Source: Argentina anserina (Eukaryota; Streptophyta; Magnoliopsida; Rosales; Rosaceae). From it: a stretch of DNA of 64,000 nucleotides. Both the position numbers and the translations under genes were made by a program. The notes below the pieces were generated by a model. The model worked only from the letters and a program-made list of their open reading frames with translations, ran no database searches and was not told the DNA's origin. How positions within the stretch are numbered: position 1 is the first letter of the stretch; every line of letters begins with the position of its first letter. The stretch is from positions 13,144,001 through 13,208,000 of the forward strand of contig NC_065877.1 of NCBI RefSeq assembly GCF_933775445.1. The letters run 5' to 3'. Below are positions 23,524 through 35,074 of the stretch, piece after piece.

Positions 23524-25860
23524 GGTCATAGAGGCGGAGCACCATAAATTTATTTTGTTTTACCGATATTGGATTTACCACAAAATTGTTTTGTTTTGCA
23601 TTAGAAATGTTAAAGGAGAGCCTTGGTTCTACCTATGATGGCATCATTTCCGTGCAACCTTTTAATAGATGTGGTGATCTTGACTATTGTTGTGACTGTG
23701 GAATTACTTGGCCTCCCTCCTCGTATGCGTACATGCACTAGATGCGGCTGCATTGTTGGTGCTACACTCGGCAAGGTGGTCGATAAGTTGAGTTTGAAAG
23801 ATGTAGAATGTGACGGTGCAAGTCGGTATGCATTGGCATATTGGAGGTGAGTTTGGATTATGAACTTTGTTTATGTTCTGGTATTCTATAGTTAGTAAAG
23901 TAGTGTTATTAAACTTTTAACATGTTGCAACAGATTAGATTGTTTGCTTCTCTATTGGTTAACCTTCTTATCGTACAAGTTATCTGCCATGCATTATGTT
24001 TTTATTCATTTTCTTTTGTGGTTTGTTTGATTTAATTACTTGGAATATGCAATTCTTAATTTCATGTGGGATTTTGAAGATAGAATTTATGGTTTATTTA
24101 ATTACCAATTAACTGTACAAAAATTTAATCACTAATTTATTAGGGGCGCAAGTGCATTTAAAATTTCTACATCCATTACTTAATACACATCCATTGCATT
24201 TTTTTTTTGTAAAATAATTTTACCAAAATTCCATGCAATTATGTTTTTATTCATTTCTCTATTGATTAAAGTTTTTTAAACTTAATTGCTAATTAAGTAA
24301 ACAACATATGTTTTAGGTAATTAATAATTAAGTACTTTCTTAGGGAAATTAGTTTCATTATTTCTACTATAAGATTGAATAAATTGCCGTTATTGTTTTA
24401 ATTGGTATGGCTGAATAATTTAGCTTTCTCATGTTGAGAACCCTAGAGCGCCGCTCCCTCCCTTGGCCACTCAAAACCCTAGCTAGTTTAGGTCATATTC
24501 AAGCAGCTCCCTTGGCTATCCTTGATTGTCCTCCCTCTCCATATTGCTTCTCCATGGCAAACATAGATGCAGTCACCCAAAGCTTCACACATTTATTGGC
24601 AATTGTAAGTCAAGATGTGTTCGACATCTCAAATATTCAAGACGATGACGATGACCCTTGAGGTTTTGGTAAAGCTTTTCTCCTAGCACGTCCTCTGGTG
24701 AAGATGAAATTCTCCACCACGGATCTAAATTCTCACTTCAAATGAATTTGGAAACTTGAAGGTTCGTTTCAAGTGCAAGCCTGAAATTTTAAGCTAAAAA
24801 TTCCAGAATTTTCGACAAAATTCACTCCAAAATCATTGGGACTCATGTAGAGTCCCAAGGACACTTTTGTTCAAAAGTCTGATAGCAAGGTTGCAAAAGA
24901 GCAGCCACCAAAAGAATAAGAAGCCAACTCAACCAAAGAAGGTGTCGGGTGAGCAAGTTCTGGCATATATCTTGATGGAAAACATCACACCCTAGCTATA
25001 CGGGAAAGGGAAAGGAGCAAGCTTAGCTTTTTAGTTTTAGTTTTTGTGCCTCGATGCCTTTGTTAGACGTGGATGTGTTTATTTTTCATTGTTGAACTCT
25101 TTTGGTTTGTTTATTATTTTTGGTTTTGTTGTTGCCAAATCCGTGCTTGTCATGGTGTATGTTTTTTTCTTTTCCTTGCATGCTGCATAAGTAGATTTAA
25201 TAGTAAGTCTATAATATATATCACTATGATAAGTGTACCATGAAGCCTTGCCTACCTCCTAGGGTGGTAGTGAGTGGATATGTAATGGTTTGCTTAGCTT
25301 GTGTTTGCCATCTATGAATAAATTCTCTCTTAAAAATATTGTCGTTCTTATCTTCGTGTTAAGGGTTTAAAAAAAAATTAGTATTAGTATCTATATGATA
25401 TATGGAGACATATATTCGTAGTCGATAACTGAATTAGTCTATAAACACACTGTAACATTTGTTATGCAAACAAAATAATTGGTGATTATGTGTTCATATA
25501 TGCAAGATGTATATGTAACCTCTTACCATATGTCTCGACAATTTGTAGGCAAGCATTTTTACATATTAGTAACAATTATTTCATCAATAGATGTTATTCC
25601 ATTGATGGTCATACATGATTTTGGAGAGAATCGATTGTATCCATAATACGTACAAAAAATTTAATCTAAGATTTTTTTAAAATTTTTTACTGGGTAATGA
25701 CATATCTAATTTGAATTGTTTTATTTTTGTAAGATTTTTTTGTTTGTTCATTGATCGATTATTCATTAATGAGCATGGATATTGATGTAATTTAATTGAC
25801 AAAAAAAAGGGGTGTGCATGAGTGTGTCAAGAAATTAAGGGAGTATATAAAATTTCTCTT
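23524..25860. other. AT-rich intergenic DNA, no gene identified
   Basis: Two modest plus-strand open frames (23623-23850 and 24431-24661) show no recognisable family or start context. The first has a Cys-rich patch (TRCGCIVG) and the second an acidic end. They may be remnants of older elements. The rest, including 25020-25860, is T- and A-rich with no supportable feature. Confidence 0.4.
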
Positions 25861-25879
25861 AGAACATACGAAATAGATT

Positions 25880-26620
25880 TAGAAAACAATAATTTACATG
25901 TCTCTTAATGTTTTCCATCCAAATTTTAAGTCACATGTCATACATTTGAGGGGCAATATTGTCATTATATATTTATTCATATTTAATAATGAAAAAAAAA
26001 ATTACTTAAGATGAACACTTGTTACAATGTTTTTTTTCGAAACATGTTATAGATTTATATATTTATTATTTTACGTGATATGATATTTTAAAAGATATTA
26101 GAAAAATATAAATAAATACATTGAAAATTAAAAATAAATGTGTGTTCTGTGAGAATTACTATTCTACCATTGTGTGTGCCTTAGCCTTTTTAGGTTTCCT
26201 GTTAGAGATAGATTCGCATCTTTGTAATAGATTAGGACTCCGAATCATACGGGATTATGGTTATGTAATGCCTATATATATGCATCATTATCAATAATTA
26301 AATGGTTACATTTTGTTCCATTACATGATTATTATTCTCGTTTCGTTTCTCCTCCAACAATGTGTATATATATACACACAACACACTATATTTGAATGAG
26401 TGGGTATGTTGAATATATAATTCGAAGTATGGTTAAGTATGTAGAAAAAAAATGTAAATAAATAATTTGATTAAAAAATAATCTTCCTTTTAAAGAATAT
26501 TTTTATTTGTTTTTAAGAAAAATATAAATAGAAAATAACAACATTACCCCTCATGTGTATGACATTTGACACAAAATTGGATAGAAACAGTTAAATTTAA
26601 CGGATGAGATACAAATCGGC
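25880..26620. repeat. Pair of inverted repeats of about 90-100 bp
   Basis: 25880-25980 (with CATGTCATACATTTGAGGGG) matches the reverse complement of about 26520-26620 (CCCCTCATGTGTATGACATTTG) over roughly 90 bases with several mismatches. This suggests the arms of an old TIR element of about 0.8 kb. No TSD was found. Confidence 0.5.
26200..26359 (+). mobile_element. Possible short solo LTR (TG...CA)
   Basis: The interval begins TGTTAGAGATAG and ends CTCCTCCAACA, with a TATATATA stretch and CAATAATTAAATGG like the R/U5 part of copia LTRs. No 5-bp target duplication flanks it, so boundaries and even the call are uncertain. Confidence 0.35.
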
Positions 26621-26725
26621 AATTTTTACTAAGTTTAGGAAATAAATTAACTCAAATACAAATTTAGGGTGCAAATTAACAATTTTAGCCAAATTTAAGA
26701 TGTATTTTGACAATTTTGCCTTTTA
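26590..26725 (-). repeat. Dispersed repeat shared with 62735-62885
   Basis: The reverse complement carries ATTTGGCTAAAATTGTTAATTTGCACC and TCCTAAACTTAGTAAAAATTGCCGATTTG-like text, in shorter form the same motif chain as at 62735-62885. Probably a terminus-like repeat of one DNA transposon family. Confidence 0.65.
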
Positions 26726-27295
26726 AAATTCGATAGAATCAACGCTTGCACATTTGACAGCAATGGTGCTGTATCAAATACACGCTCTGGTTGTTCTTTA
26801 AAGGACCAGCTCTGCTTTTATAAAAAGGAAAAAGAAGAGGATGATGAAAAAGACCATATAATAAAACCCGAGGAAAACAACATTTAAAATCCCATCGGCA
26901 GGACCTGCATAAAGCAAGGACTTGAAGTATACTAGAATAGGCCTTGCATATTGGAAATGGGAAATTAAGCATACACGAATCTGCAATGTACAGGAGAGAG
27001 GACTACCAAATGACACAAAGCTTGAGCTAAATTCCGAGGTACCATTTGAGCAAGAATGCCCAAAGCGCACCAGTGGTTTTACCAAATCAGGCAAACAGAT
27101 TACATTCAAATCCCCAATGAAAAACGAATCAAAAGAACACTGCACAAAAACCCAAATTCAGCACAACCAAACCAGGAAAAGAATGTAAAAAATCTACTCG
27201 CAGTTGCATGATTACAAATGCTGTTGGCGTTCCACCCGTTGAGAGCTGGCCTCTCCTTTATACAGATACGGATACGGATGTTTACTAATCAGTTC

Positions 27296-29284
27296 TCAGA
27301 TTTGTGTACTAGTAAGACATCTCCACTGCCTTGAATGGGGCGTCTTGTCTAAAAGCATCAGCAAACCCACTTTCGCCGATAGTCCAAACATGTACCTGAA
27401 TTATTTTGAGAACATGATAAGAGAACATAAAGGAATAAATTCAATCATGAAAAAAGAGTGCTATAGAAGTCTCTGGGACACAAGGTTTAGATCTGGGAGC
27501 TATTATAAGCTGCTGCCTTATCTACTGGAAAGAGCGACATGTACAAATAACTGTGGGGACAAAGATTAGCTAAGAGGTCTATTGCTAAGCACTTTGGATA
27601 AAGGTAAGGTGACTGCTACAAGGAGGACCCGGTAGTTAGATTGTAGTTGCCTTTCTAATTATAATCATAAAAATATAAAATTAGGCAAGAAGAAAAAGGT
27701 TAAAAGGACTGTGTCAATTATAAGCTGAAATTTATCTCCACTATTGTGTCAAGAACCAGTACTTACTTGCTCCGATGAGCTCTCCTTCTCCAGAAAACAA
27801 AGGACTTGACCCACTGCACACAAAAAATTAGTTCTAATTCAGATGATGATCCATGTTACACATATATCAGTTTCCACAAATAAATCCAAAATTACCTTAA
27901 AAACTGACATGAACGAGAAGCCAGATTGCTTCTTCACTATAACTCGTCCATCTGGTGACATGTCTTTACACAAGTGTTGGGCTATTTCTTTAAGCAACAC
28001 CAGTTGAGCTTTATCAGTTCGCATCGAAAGCATTGTTTGCCTCATTGACTCCCTGTCAGCCTCAAGTGCCTGAAGCCTCATATAGAGCTTCATTATGTCT
28101 GGATCCTCAGCATGGATAAATGACCCTCTTGGTGTACTTTCATAATTCCCATAGATTCCAGCTCCAGGTTTGGCCTCATTATAACCATTATATGGTGCTC
28201 CATTGTGAACAGAGTCAATGGTATAGATTCTGTCACTCATGTCGTCTCCAATTTCTGATGCATTGTCCAACTTCCTCATACTTGAGTAGTCCTCAGGGCG
28301 GGAGCCATTCTCTGCCCTCTTGAAGCTGCTGCTATACCTAGGAGATTCAGCAAAGAAATCTGCACTGGTTTCTCTTACATTTGCTGAGTATGGAGTTGAA
28401 TCATTTGAAACTATCCTGGAATTTCTTGACTGCCTAGGAGAATGGCCAATCACCCCCTTCTCATATATGTGCTTGGAACCTGAAAAATCTCCATCCAACT
28501 GATCATCGCTCGGACTCCTCTGCATCTGGTAGAGCCTACTTTCAAGGTTCTTCAAATGATCTCGAGGAGTCTCACCAAATGCATATTTCTCAATATCTGC
28601 TACATCATCCTCCTCCAAAGGACCTTGGGTCTCATTTATCTTGCATTTCAAAGGTGGGTATTCAAAAGTGGGAGTAGTGGGGAGATCATACTGGGACTCA
28701 ACATCCCCCATGCTCTGGTTGCGGCTGAGCACACTGCCGGCACCATCAGCCTCGGCCTCAGTGAGCCCATAACTCATCATCCGATGTTTATAGGCCTGCA
28801 CTTCACATGTGAGTGCGTGAACTGTCTGCTCTCTCTTATACAACAGATCCTCCAAAGCCACAAGCTCGCGCTGGTCATGTGCCATCTTCTCCTCGACAAA
28901 CAGCTTGAACTGCCTGGCCTCCATCTGTATCTCAGCCTTCTCCCTCTGCAACCTCAGAATCATCGACATGGCCTCATTTGCAGCTGACGAAGACGCATTC
29001 CTCTCCTCATCCAGTTCAGTGTACAAATCTTGTATCGTCTTCTGCTGGCTACCAAGAGCCTCACGCAGCGCATTGCATTCGTGATCCACTTGGACTTTTG
29101 CATTGCAAAAGTCTTCCATCCCAGGCACAAAGAATCGGTTCCCCTCCTCATCTAACTCCCCAAATTTCCTCTTCACCGACCGAATCCACGCCCCCGAGGA
29201 GCCACTTGTCAGCGTGCAACTACATTCGCAGTTGCAACATTTTGCCACATTCCTCGTGGATGGCGTCAGTGCCTCTGAATCCAT
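27296..29284 (-). CDS. MYOB7: GTD-binding domain protein, myosin-binding protein 7-like
   Basis: Three coding exons: 27896-29284, 27767-27813 and 27296-27395. Canonical splice sites join them in phase to 511 residues. The ATG at 29284 (MDSEALTP) is used; the frame upstream offers only GTG. A Cys-rich segment CCNCECSC (about 15-22) precedes the coiled-coil GTD-binding (DUF593) domain at about 65-170 (ALREALGSQQ...ALTCEVQAYKHRMMSYG). An acidic, Ser-rich middle, a second short coiled coil (about 410-450) and a basic C-terminus (FWRRRAHRSK) ending in RCLTSTQI follow. Known role: these proteins dock class XI myosins onto vesicles through the GTD-binding domain. I see no N-terminal membrane anchor, as in the MYOB7 subgroup. 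A 5' UTR intron probably spans 29339-29702. Confidence 0.9.
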
Positions 29285-29338
29285 ACACCCCCACGATTTT
29301 TCGCAATCGAAACCCCAGATCTCCGACACAAGACCAGC

Positions 29339-29702
29339 CTAAAAAACTAGAAAATAAGCCCCATTCAGCATTAAACAAACAATCCTAACCGTCGAGCTCC
29401 CCCACCCTCCTCTCTCCTCCCTGCACCCCCGGCCACGAGTTTATTGCTCTTCACAGATCAACAATTCATACTCAAAGCTCCTAATCCAAAATAAAAAATC
29501 AACAAAAATAAAAAACTAAACAATCACAAAACTCCGTTTCGGTTTCGAAATCGGAACATCAAATCAAAGCTATCACAAAGCAAACTCATGCCTCTGGTTT
29601 CCCCAAGCCTGAGGGAACATGAAAAAAGCTTCATAATCTCCACGATTATAGCCTAATCCACAGAAATAATCACAGAGAGAGAGAGAGAGAGCGGGGGTGT
29701 AC
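29339..29702 (-). other. Probable 5' UTR intron of the MYOB7-like gene
   Basis: Read on minus, CTCTCCAG|GTACAC marks the donor at 29702 and TTTTTTAG|GCTGG the acceptor at 29339, 54 bases before the start codon. A GA/CT run (29671-29690) lies at its upstream edge. Confidence 0.6.
29671..29690. repeat. (GA)n microsatellite
   Basis: A short GA run in the 5' leader/intron region of the MYOB7-like gene. Confidence 0.85.
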
Positions 29703-29899
29703 CTGGAGAGAGAGCTTGAAGAACAAAAACCGTAGGGAAAGACGTGGAGAGCAGGAAGTGGAAGGCGAAATTTTCCCGGAAAAAAGCTGAATCCGGAGAA
29801 AATTTAGGATCTGAAGGAAGAAGAAGAAGGAGAAGGGGAGCTGGAACGATCGAAGCGCTCCAAATATAGAAGCCGCGCTTTTGGTTCCCTCCAAAATCC

Positions 29900-30248
29900 A
29901 ACTGGAATGGTATTACACCTCTCAGAGAATTAGGGAAACCCTAACATTTTTTTTTCTTCTTTCTTTTTTGTTTGTTGGGTGGTTTGTTATTTTCAAAAAA
30001 CGGCCACTGCTTCCTTCTCTATTAAATCGTCTCGATTTCCGTGTTGAGGAGAGAGAAAAGTGGAAGAGATCAGAGAGAGAGAGAGAGAGAGAGAGATGGG
30101 GTTGGTAACGTTGGTTGGCTACAGAAGTCCAGGGAAGAGAGGCAGCTTCGTCAACTAATTACCGCGTGCTTTATATAGGGAAAATTTTAGCAAGTGTACA
30201 TGAACACGTGACTTGAAGTTTGATACATCAAGTTTTAAAACTAAAACC
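29900..30248. promoter_or_regulatory. Presumed promoter of the MYOB7-like gene with (GA)n run
   Basis: The interval lies between the likely transcription start and Harbinger element 2. It contains a GA run at 30071-30096. Promoter role is by position only. Confidence 0.35.
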
Positions 30249-30439
30249 TTAGGGCATCCGCACCCGTCAAATAATTTGCTCAATTAAAAGATGGTCTCAG
30301 AAGTAAATTTTATTTCAAGCAAATTAATTTTATATTTTTTTCAAACAAATCGATTTTTTTACACACACATTCACAATTTACTTGAGCAATTTAATTTTTT
30401 CTTGTTGTGAAATGAATAAATTTTTTTACTGGATATATT

Positions 30440-30690
30440 TACAACCAATAATAATGTGCCACGTGTCGTTATCAACTCGATATTATCCAAAATTTCTGCT
30501 AAGATTTTCGACTAATAGAGAATTGACAGGTGTCATTGCCACGTGTCATTGTCGGTAAAATAATTGGAGCAAATTTCCCGATAAAGATTTTCGACTAATA
30601 GAGAATTGACACGTGTCATTGGCATGTGTCAATGTCGGCAAAATACTTGGACCAGATTTTTGATAAGATTTTCGACTAATTTGCTATAAA
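30440..30690 (+). repeat. Subterminal tandem repeat, about 83-bp unit
   Basis: The block AAGATTTTCGACTAAT recurs at about 30501, 30584 and 30665, mostly followed by GAGAATTGACACGTGTCATTG-like text. This gives two full units plus a partial one near the left end of Harbinger 2. Subterminal repeats often serve as transposase binding sites. Confidence 0.8.
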
Positions 30691-30796
30691 ACGTCTAATA
30701 TCACTCATTCTATACTCACACAATTGTGAAGAATCCGAGCATATAACTCATCTTTCAATCTAAACACTTAGCAACATTTCTTTATTCATCACTCTA

Positions 30797-31940
30797 ATGA
30801 ATCCTTTCAGCTTCAACAATTTTTTCAAGCAGAGACAATGTCAACAAGAAGAGGATGACGATATGGAAGCACAACACGATGATGAATCAACACGACCAAG
30901 AGGTTCACGTCGCGGTAAAAAAACCGAATAAGCCATGTCAGAGGCTATCTAGGGGACGCAATCTCATGGAAGATTACTTCATCGAACGTCCAATCTTCGA
31001 TGCTCAAGACTTTCGCCGGAAGTACAGGATGAGCAGAGACCGATTGAACATTATCATGACAGACCTCTGCAACCACGACTTGTCTTGGCATTAAAGAGAA
31101 GACGCCACTGGTTTGCTAGGGCTAATTTCCTAACAAAAGACGTCACGGGTCAGCCACATATCAGTGTACTGAAATTACAAGGATGGGAGAATCAACTACC
31201 CTAAAATGTATGAAGGAGTTTTGCAGTCAAGTGGTTCATCTCTATGGTCCAAGATACCTCCGCAATCCAACACCAGAAGACCTCACGCGACTACTAGCTA
31301 AAGGAGAATGCCGATGGTTTCCAGGTATGATTGGAAGCATCGACTGCATGCACTGGGAGTGGAAGAACTGCCCAACCGCCTATTAAGGGGCATACTTGGG
31401 GTGAAAGGGTCGCCCAACGGTTATCCTAGAAGCAGTGGCCTCGTATGATACGTGGATATGACACAGTTTTTTTGGGTGTCCTGGAGCTAAAAATGACATT
31501 AATATGCTCCACCTATCGAATGTGTTCTCAGAGATCCTTGCCGGAAGAGGCACAACTGTCGTCTACGAAGTCCACGGACAGAGTTACACCACAGCATATT
31601 ATCTGGCTGACGGTAATTATACGTCATAGTTGTACATTGCACCACAAATCGGTAATGACCACCATCATATTGCATAACATGATTGTTGAGGAATAGTATG
31701 TGGATTATGAGGAAGAAGAAGAAGACTTGCAAAACCCATCGAGGGCTTTCCGGGTTTATGATGGGTCGGTGAATGCACAAGGGAATCGAGTTCTTTTTGA
31801 GCCAATCAGTAGAGATGGAGCTAATATACAACGGTTTCACGACCGTGTTGCCGATCTCAAATCCGCTTACATCCATTGAGAGCTTCAGAGAGACTTGGTG
31901 AAACACATTTGGAGGGTGGAAACCGGTGAAATACTTTAAA
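30797..31940 (+). pseudogene. Harbinger 2 transposase remnant
   Basis: ATG context at 30797 (MNPFSFNNFFKQ) with a frame change near 30855, then YFIERPIFDAQDFRRKYRMS, GMIGSIDCMHWEWKNCPTAY-stop, VILEAVASYDTWI-stop-HSFFGCPG and KNDINMLHLSNVF. After a deletion comes a C-terminal tail IILHNMIVEE...FRVYDGSVNAQG...FHDRVADLKSAYIH. As in element 1, the second Trp of WIWH is a TGA. The block between the second and third catalytic residues is largely missing. Confidence 0.82.
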
Positions 31941-32089
31941 TATGTTTTATTGTGTGTTTTCATGATGCTTGTTTTAATTATTAAGCTTGTGTTGAATTTC
32001 AGTATGTGTTTTAATTTAATGTGTATTACAATTTCAACTTAATAAATAAATTACGTTTTATTTCTCAAAAATTTAAATTACATTAAATG

Positions 32090-33590
32090 ACGAGCCAAGC
32101 CCATATTTATTCATAGTACAATACTATAACTACTATGGAAATAGCACGCGACTTGGGTGATAACAATCCGAATATGTTTCATCGGTAGGTTGATCTTGAC
32201 TAGCTTCTCCTCATTAAGGATTGCTAATTTCCTCTTAGTAAAATTCCTTTTCGAGATTGGGGTCATAGCCTCCAACTCCATTGTCATGATCCTTGTGTCG
32301 TTCTCTTGTTTCTTCAATAGTAACTCGTCTTCCGCCCTTATTTCTTTCCGCTTTTGAATGTCTATGTACTCCGCATAATAATTAAGCTCAATTTCATTAT
32401 GGGCTAGCCTCTTGGTATGTCATGATGCTTGGTCACTTGCAATGGTATGTAAAACCTCCACTCGTTGCTCAATTGGTGTCTCATTCAATTGGTCGTCATC
32501 CAAATTGATGGTTGGAGATGATTCAGTTGCGGAAGGAGTACCATGGTAACTACTTGCATATGGAGATGGAGTAGTAGGTATCATCGCAACGAAAGATGAA
32601 TGATCTTTAACTACTTCCCAACATTCAAAGTGTGTAAACTTTTTCTCTTTGGCATTATAGTAACATGATTGAGCTTATCGTTCCTAATAAAAAACTTATA
32701 TTAGGTACATATTTAATTACATAATTAAACAAATTGGATAAAAAAAATAATGTAAACGAATTAGATATATTAAAACAAATAATGTAAACAATACTACATA
32801 TTTAAATAAATTAGATAAAACAAATAATGTAAACAAATTATATATATTATAACAAATAATGTAAACAATGCTACATATTTAAACAAATTAGATATAAATT
32901 ACATAATTTAATTTATATAATCAAATAAAAATTAAAATATATGATAAAACAATGTAAACTTACTTCGTCCATTAGCGAAGTACCGCTAGCTATATGTTGT
33001 CGTGACACCGCCAAACATTCGTCCCACTTTTACAAGAGTAGCTTGAACTTGTTGTAGTGAGAAGCGAGCGCAATTCGGGTCATCGGCTCCTTCGGAGGTT
33101 TCTCACCCGGTGCTAGCACCCTATTTTGCATATAATCGGCATGAAGTGTCTCCCACAATTTGTCCCTCTTTTGTTTGTTACCGTCATATTCATCAATGAT
33201 ATGACGGACAAAAGAGATGCACATTTGTAAATTTTCGGAAGGAAGCCAATAGGTGCCCATTATTTTGGTAAAAAATGCTAAACGAAATGTAGAAAGGAGA
33301 TGGAGGAAGATGTGAAATTTGTTGTGCACAAATCGGTGTGAGTTTATCGCTAGCACCCAATTTTGCATATAATCGGCATGAATTGTCTCCCACAATTTGT
33401 CCCTCTTTTGTCTGTTACCGTTATATTCATCAATGATATGACGGACAAAAGATATGCACATTTGTAAATCTTCGGAAGGAAACCAATAGGTGCCCATTAT
33501 TTTGGATAAAAATGCTAAACGAAATGTAGAGAGGAGATGGAGGAAGATGTGAAATATGTTATGCACAAATCGGTGTGAGTTGATCAAATA
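32090..33590 (-). pseudogene. Harbinger 2 Myb/SANT-like partner, duplicated and broken
   Basis: The N-terminal part (33590 downward) reads FPSEDLQMCISFVRHIIDEYNGNRQKRDKLWETIHADYMQN, and the same block is repeated a second time in the next 237 bases. A second exon region (32660-32110) holds INLDDDQLNETPIEQR and the KRKEIRAEDELLLKKQ coiled coil. Partner of the transposase; not functional. Confidence 0.7.
33112..33587 (-). repeat. 237-bp direct tandem duplication
   Basis: 33112-33348 and 33349-33585 are near-identical copies in head-to-tail order, each starting GCTAGCACCC. They differ by scattered single bases. The duplication repeats the DNA-binding part of the Myb-like ORF in frame. Confidence 0.92.
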
Positions 33591-34635
33591 TTATAGTATT
33601 TATAGGCAAATGTTTGGGAGAGTTTTGAAATTTTTGGGATTTTTTAAACTATTTTTTGAGTTTATATCCGTTCTGATCAAATAGTAATCGTTGCATATTA
33701 ATTCTGACCGTTTGATCGAAATTTCTGATTCAAAATGGAAGGCCCAGATCTATTAAACCGTTGGCCCATTCGGTAAGCCACGTGTCAGCCATTCATTGGC
33801 TTGTTAATTTTTTTAAAATCTTTTACTGGCGAACAGAAAAAAAAAATTAACCCGCGCCTGATGTCACTCACGTGTTGTGGGCTTCGCCAGGCGATCGAGC
33901 GGAGAGGCAAGAAAACCGTTCTAGTTGACTGGGCGAACACCTCTCATCCGGTGCGAGATCAAAAATCAATTTGCTCGAGGAAACCTCCCGGTCCCCGTCG
34001 GTGCTCGAGCACCATCTCTTCTTTTGTTCGCCGGTACGGGTGCTCTTAGTGCCTAATAAATATACACCACGTCATTGAGACCGTTAATTTAGGGGCATGT
34101 GTCAAAATTTAAAGGGTAATTTGGTCTCTTAAGCTCTGTGGGGAACCAGATCGCGCAATTTCTCACCTTGCTAGCTTGCAGGTTGCAGCTTGGAAGCAGC
34201 ACTAGTGTACCACCAAGCTTTTATCATCACTTCCCCAGCCCAAATTTGAAGGATTCCGAATCCTCCAAATTACAAAAGCCTCCAATCACTTGACCACCCC
34301 ATTAACGCCGGAGACCAATATATCAGAATTTTTTGAGGATTTTTTGCACAATGAAGAAGAATAAGACTGAGAATGAGCCCAGATAAAGGTGAGATTTTGG
34401 TCTAAATGAGTTTAGTTCCTCATCAATTTTGTAATGCAGATTCTTGTGGGTTTTTTTTATTTATTACTGGAGATTGAAAGGAAAAGAAAGCTGCTGCATC
34501 AGTTGGTTGGTTTCTGATAGCGTGAGATATGATACTCTGCTCTATGGTCTCTGTGATATCTCATAGGCTTTTCTCTTTTTGGATTGAATCAGTAAGTACA
34601 ATAGTTCTAGAATTTTAAGGTATTGAGGATTCACG

Positions 34636-34700
34636 AAACTTATTCGGTACACGGGTCATCGTGACCGTTGAAACTGCTGCGTGGACAAAAAGCAGTAGAT
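34636..34700 (+). repeat. Orphan MULE-type left terminus
   Basis: It opens CGAAACTTATTCGGTACACGG, nearly the same as the left end of the 788-bp MITE at 39258. No matching right end with a good target duplication was found nearby. Confidence 0.5.
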
Positions 34701-34997
34701 TGTTGTTTTACTTTTTTATAAACCCCAGTCGACGGCGTTAATAAAAGAAAAAGATAAAACGAGATTATATCTATTCTGGGAATCTGAATTGAAGAGAAAA
34801 GGAGTTGGTTAGGTTAGATTCATCCTTTCGCAGCCGAGGCCAGATTAAATGCAGTGAATTGAACTCGGTGGAGAGGCGTAGCCGTCGGACGGTGAAGGTG
34901 ACTTTCGCGACTGTGATCTGGGTTCAGAACTTGAGATCCAATCGATTTGCAAGCAGATCCAAGTCGCACTCCCAACGAAACACTTTCTTGCTTTTGG

Positions 34998-35002
34998 GGG
35001 GG

Positions 35003-35038
<36 letters not shown>
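34998..35038. repeat. G9 followed by (GA)n microsatellite
   Basis: Nine or ten G residues and then an uninterrupted GA run of about 15 units, just before the KEA-fragment ATG. Confidence 0.92.
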
Positions 35039-35041
<3 letters not shown>

Positions 35042-35074
35042 TCGGCAATTCGATCTTCACCGGCCACATCTTCG

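Larger units (their letters stand above)
30252..34045 (+). mobile_element. PIF/Harbinger element 2, decayed
   Basis: A 3.79-kb element with TTA target duplications (30249-30251 and 34046-34048). Short TIRs read GGGCATCCGCACCCGTCAAA at the left and, inverted, GAGCACCCGTACCGGCGAA at the right. Gene layout matches element 1: DDE transposase on plus, Myb/SANT-like ORF on minus. It is more rearranged than element 1, with tandem duplications inside. Confidence 0.88.
34049..35074. other. Leader-like sequence upstream of the KEA fragment
   Basis: No gene. 34140-34400 looks like the 5' leader of a plant gene. 34636-34700 resembles a MULE terminus (separate entry). A run G9(GA)n lies at 34998-35038. 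It probably includes captured or leftover promoter and UTR sequence of the KEA gene. Confidence 0.4.

Noticed and set aside
30838..31100. Intact small gene inside Harbinger 2
   Set aside because: It is the broken N-terminal part of the transposase, not a separate gene.
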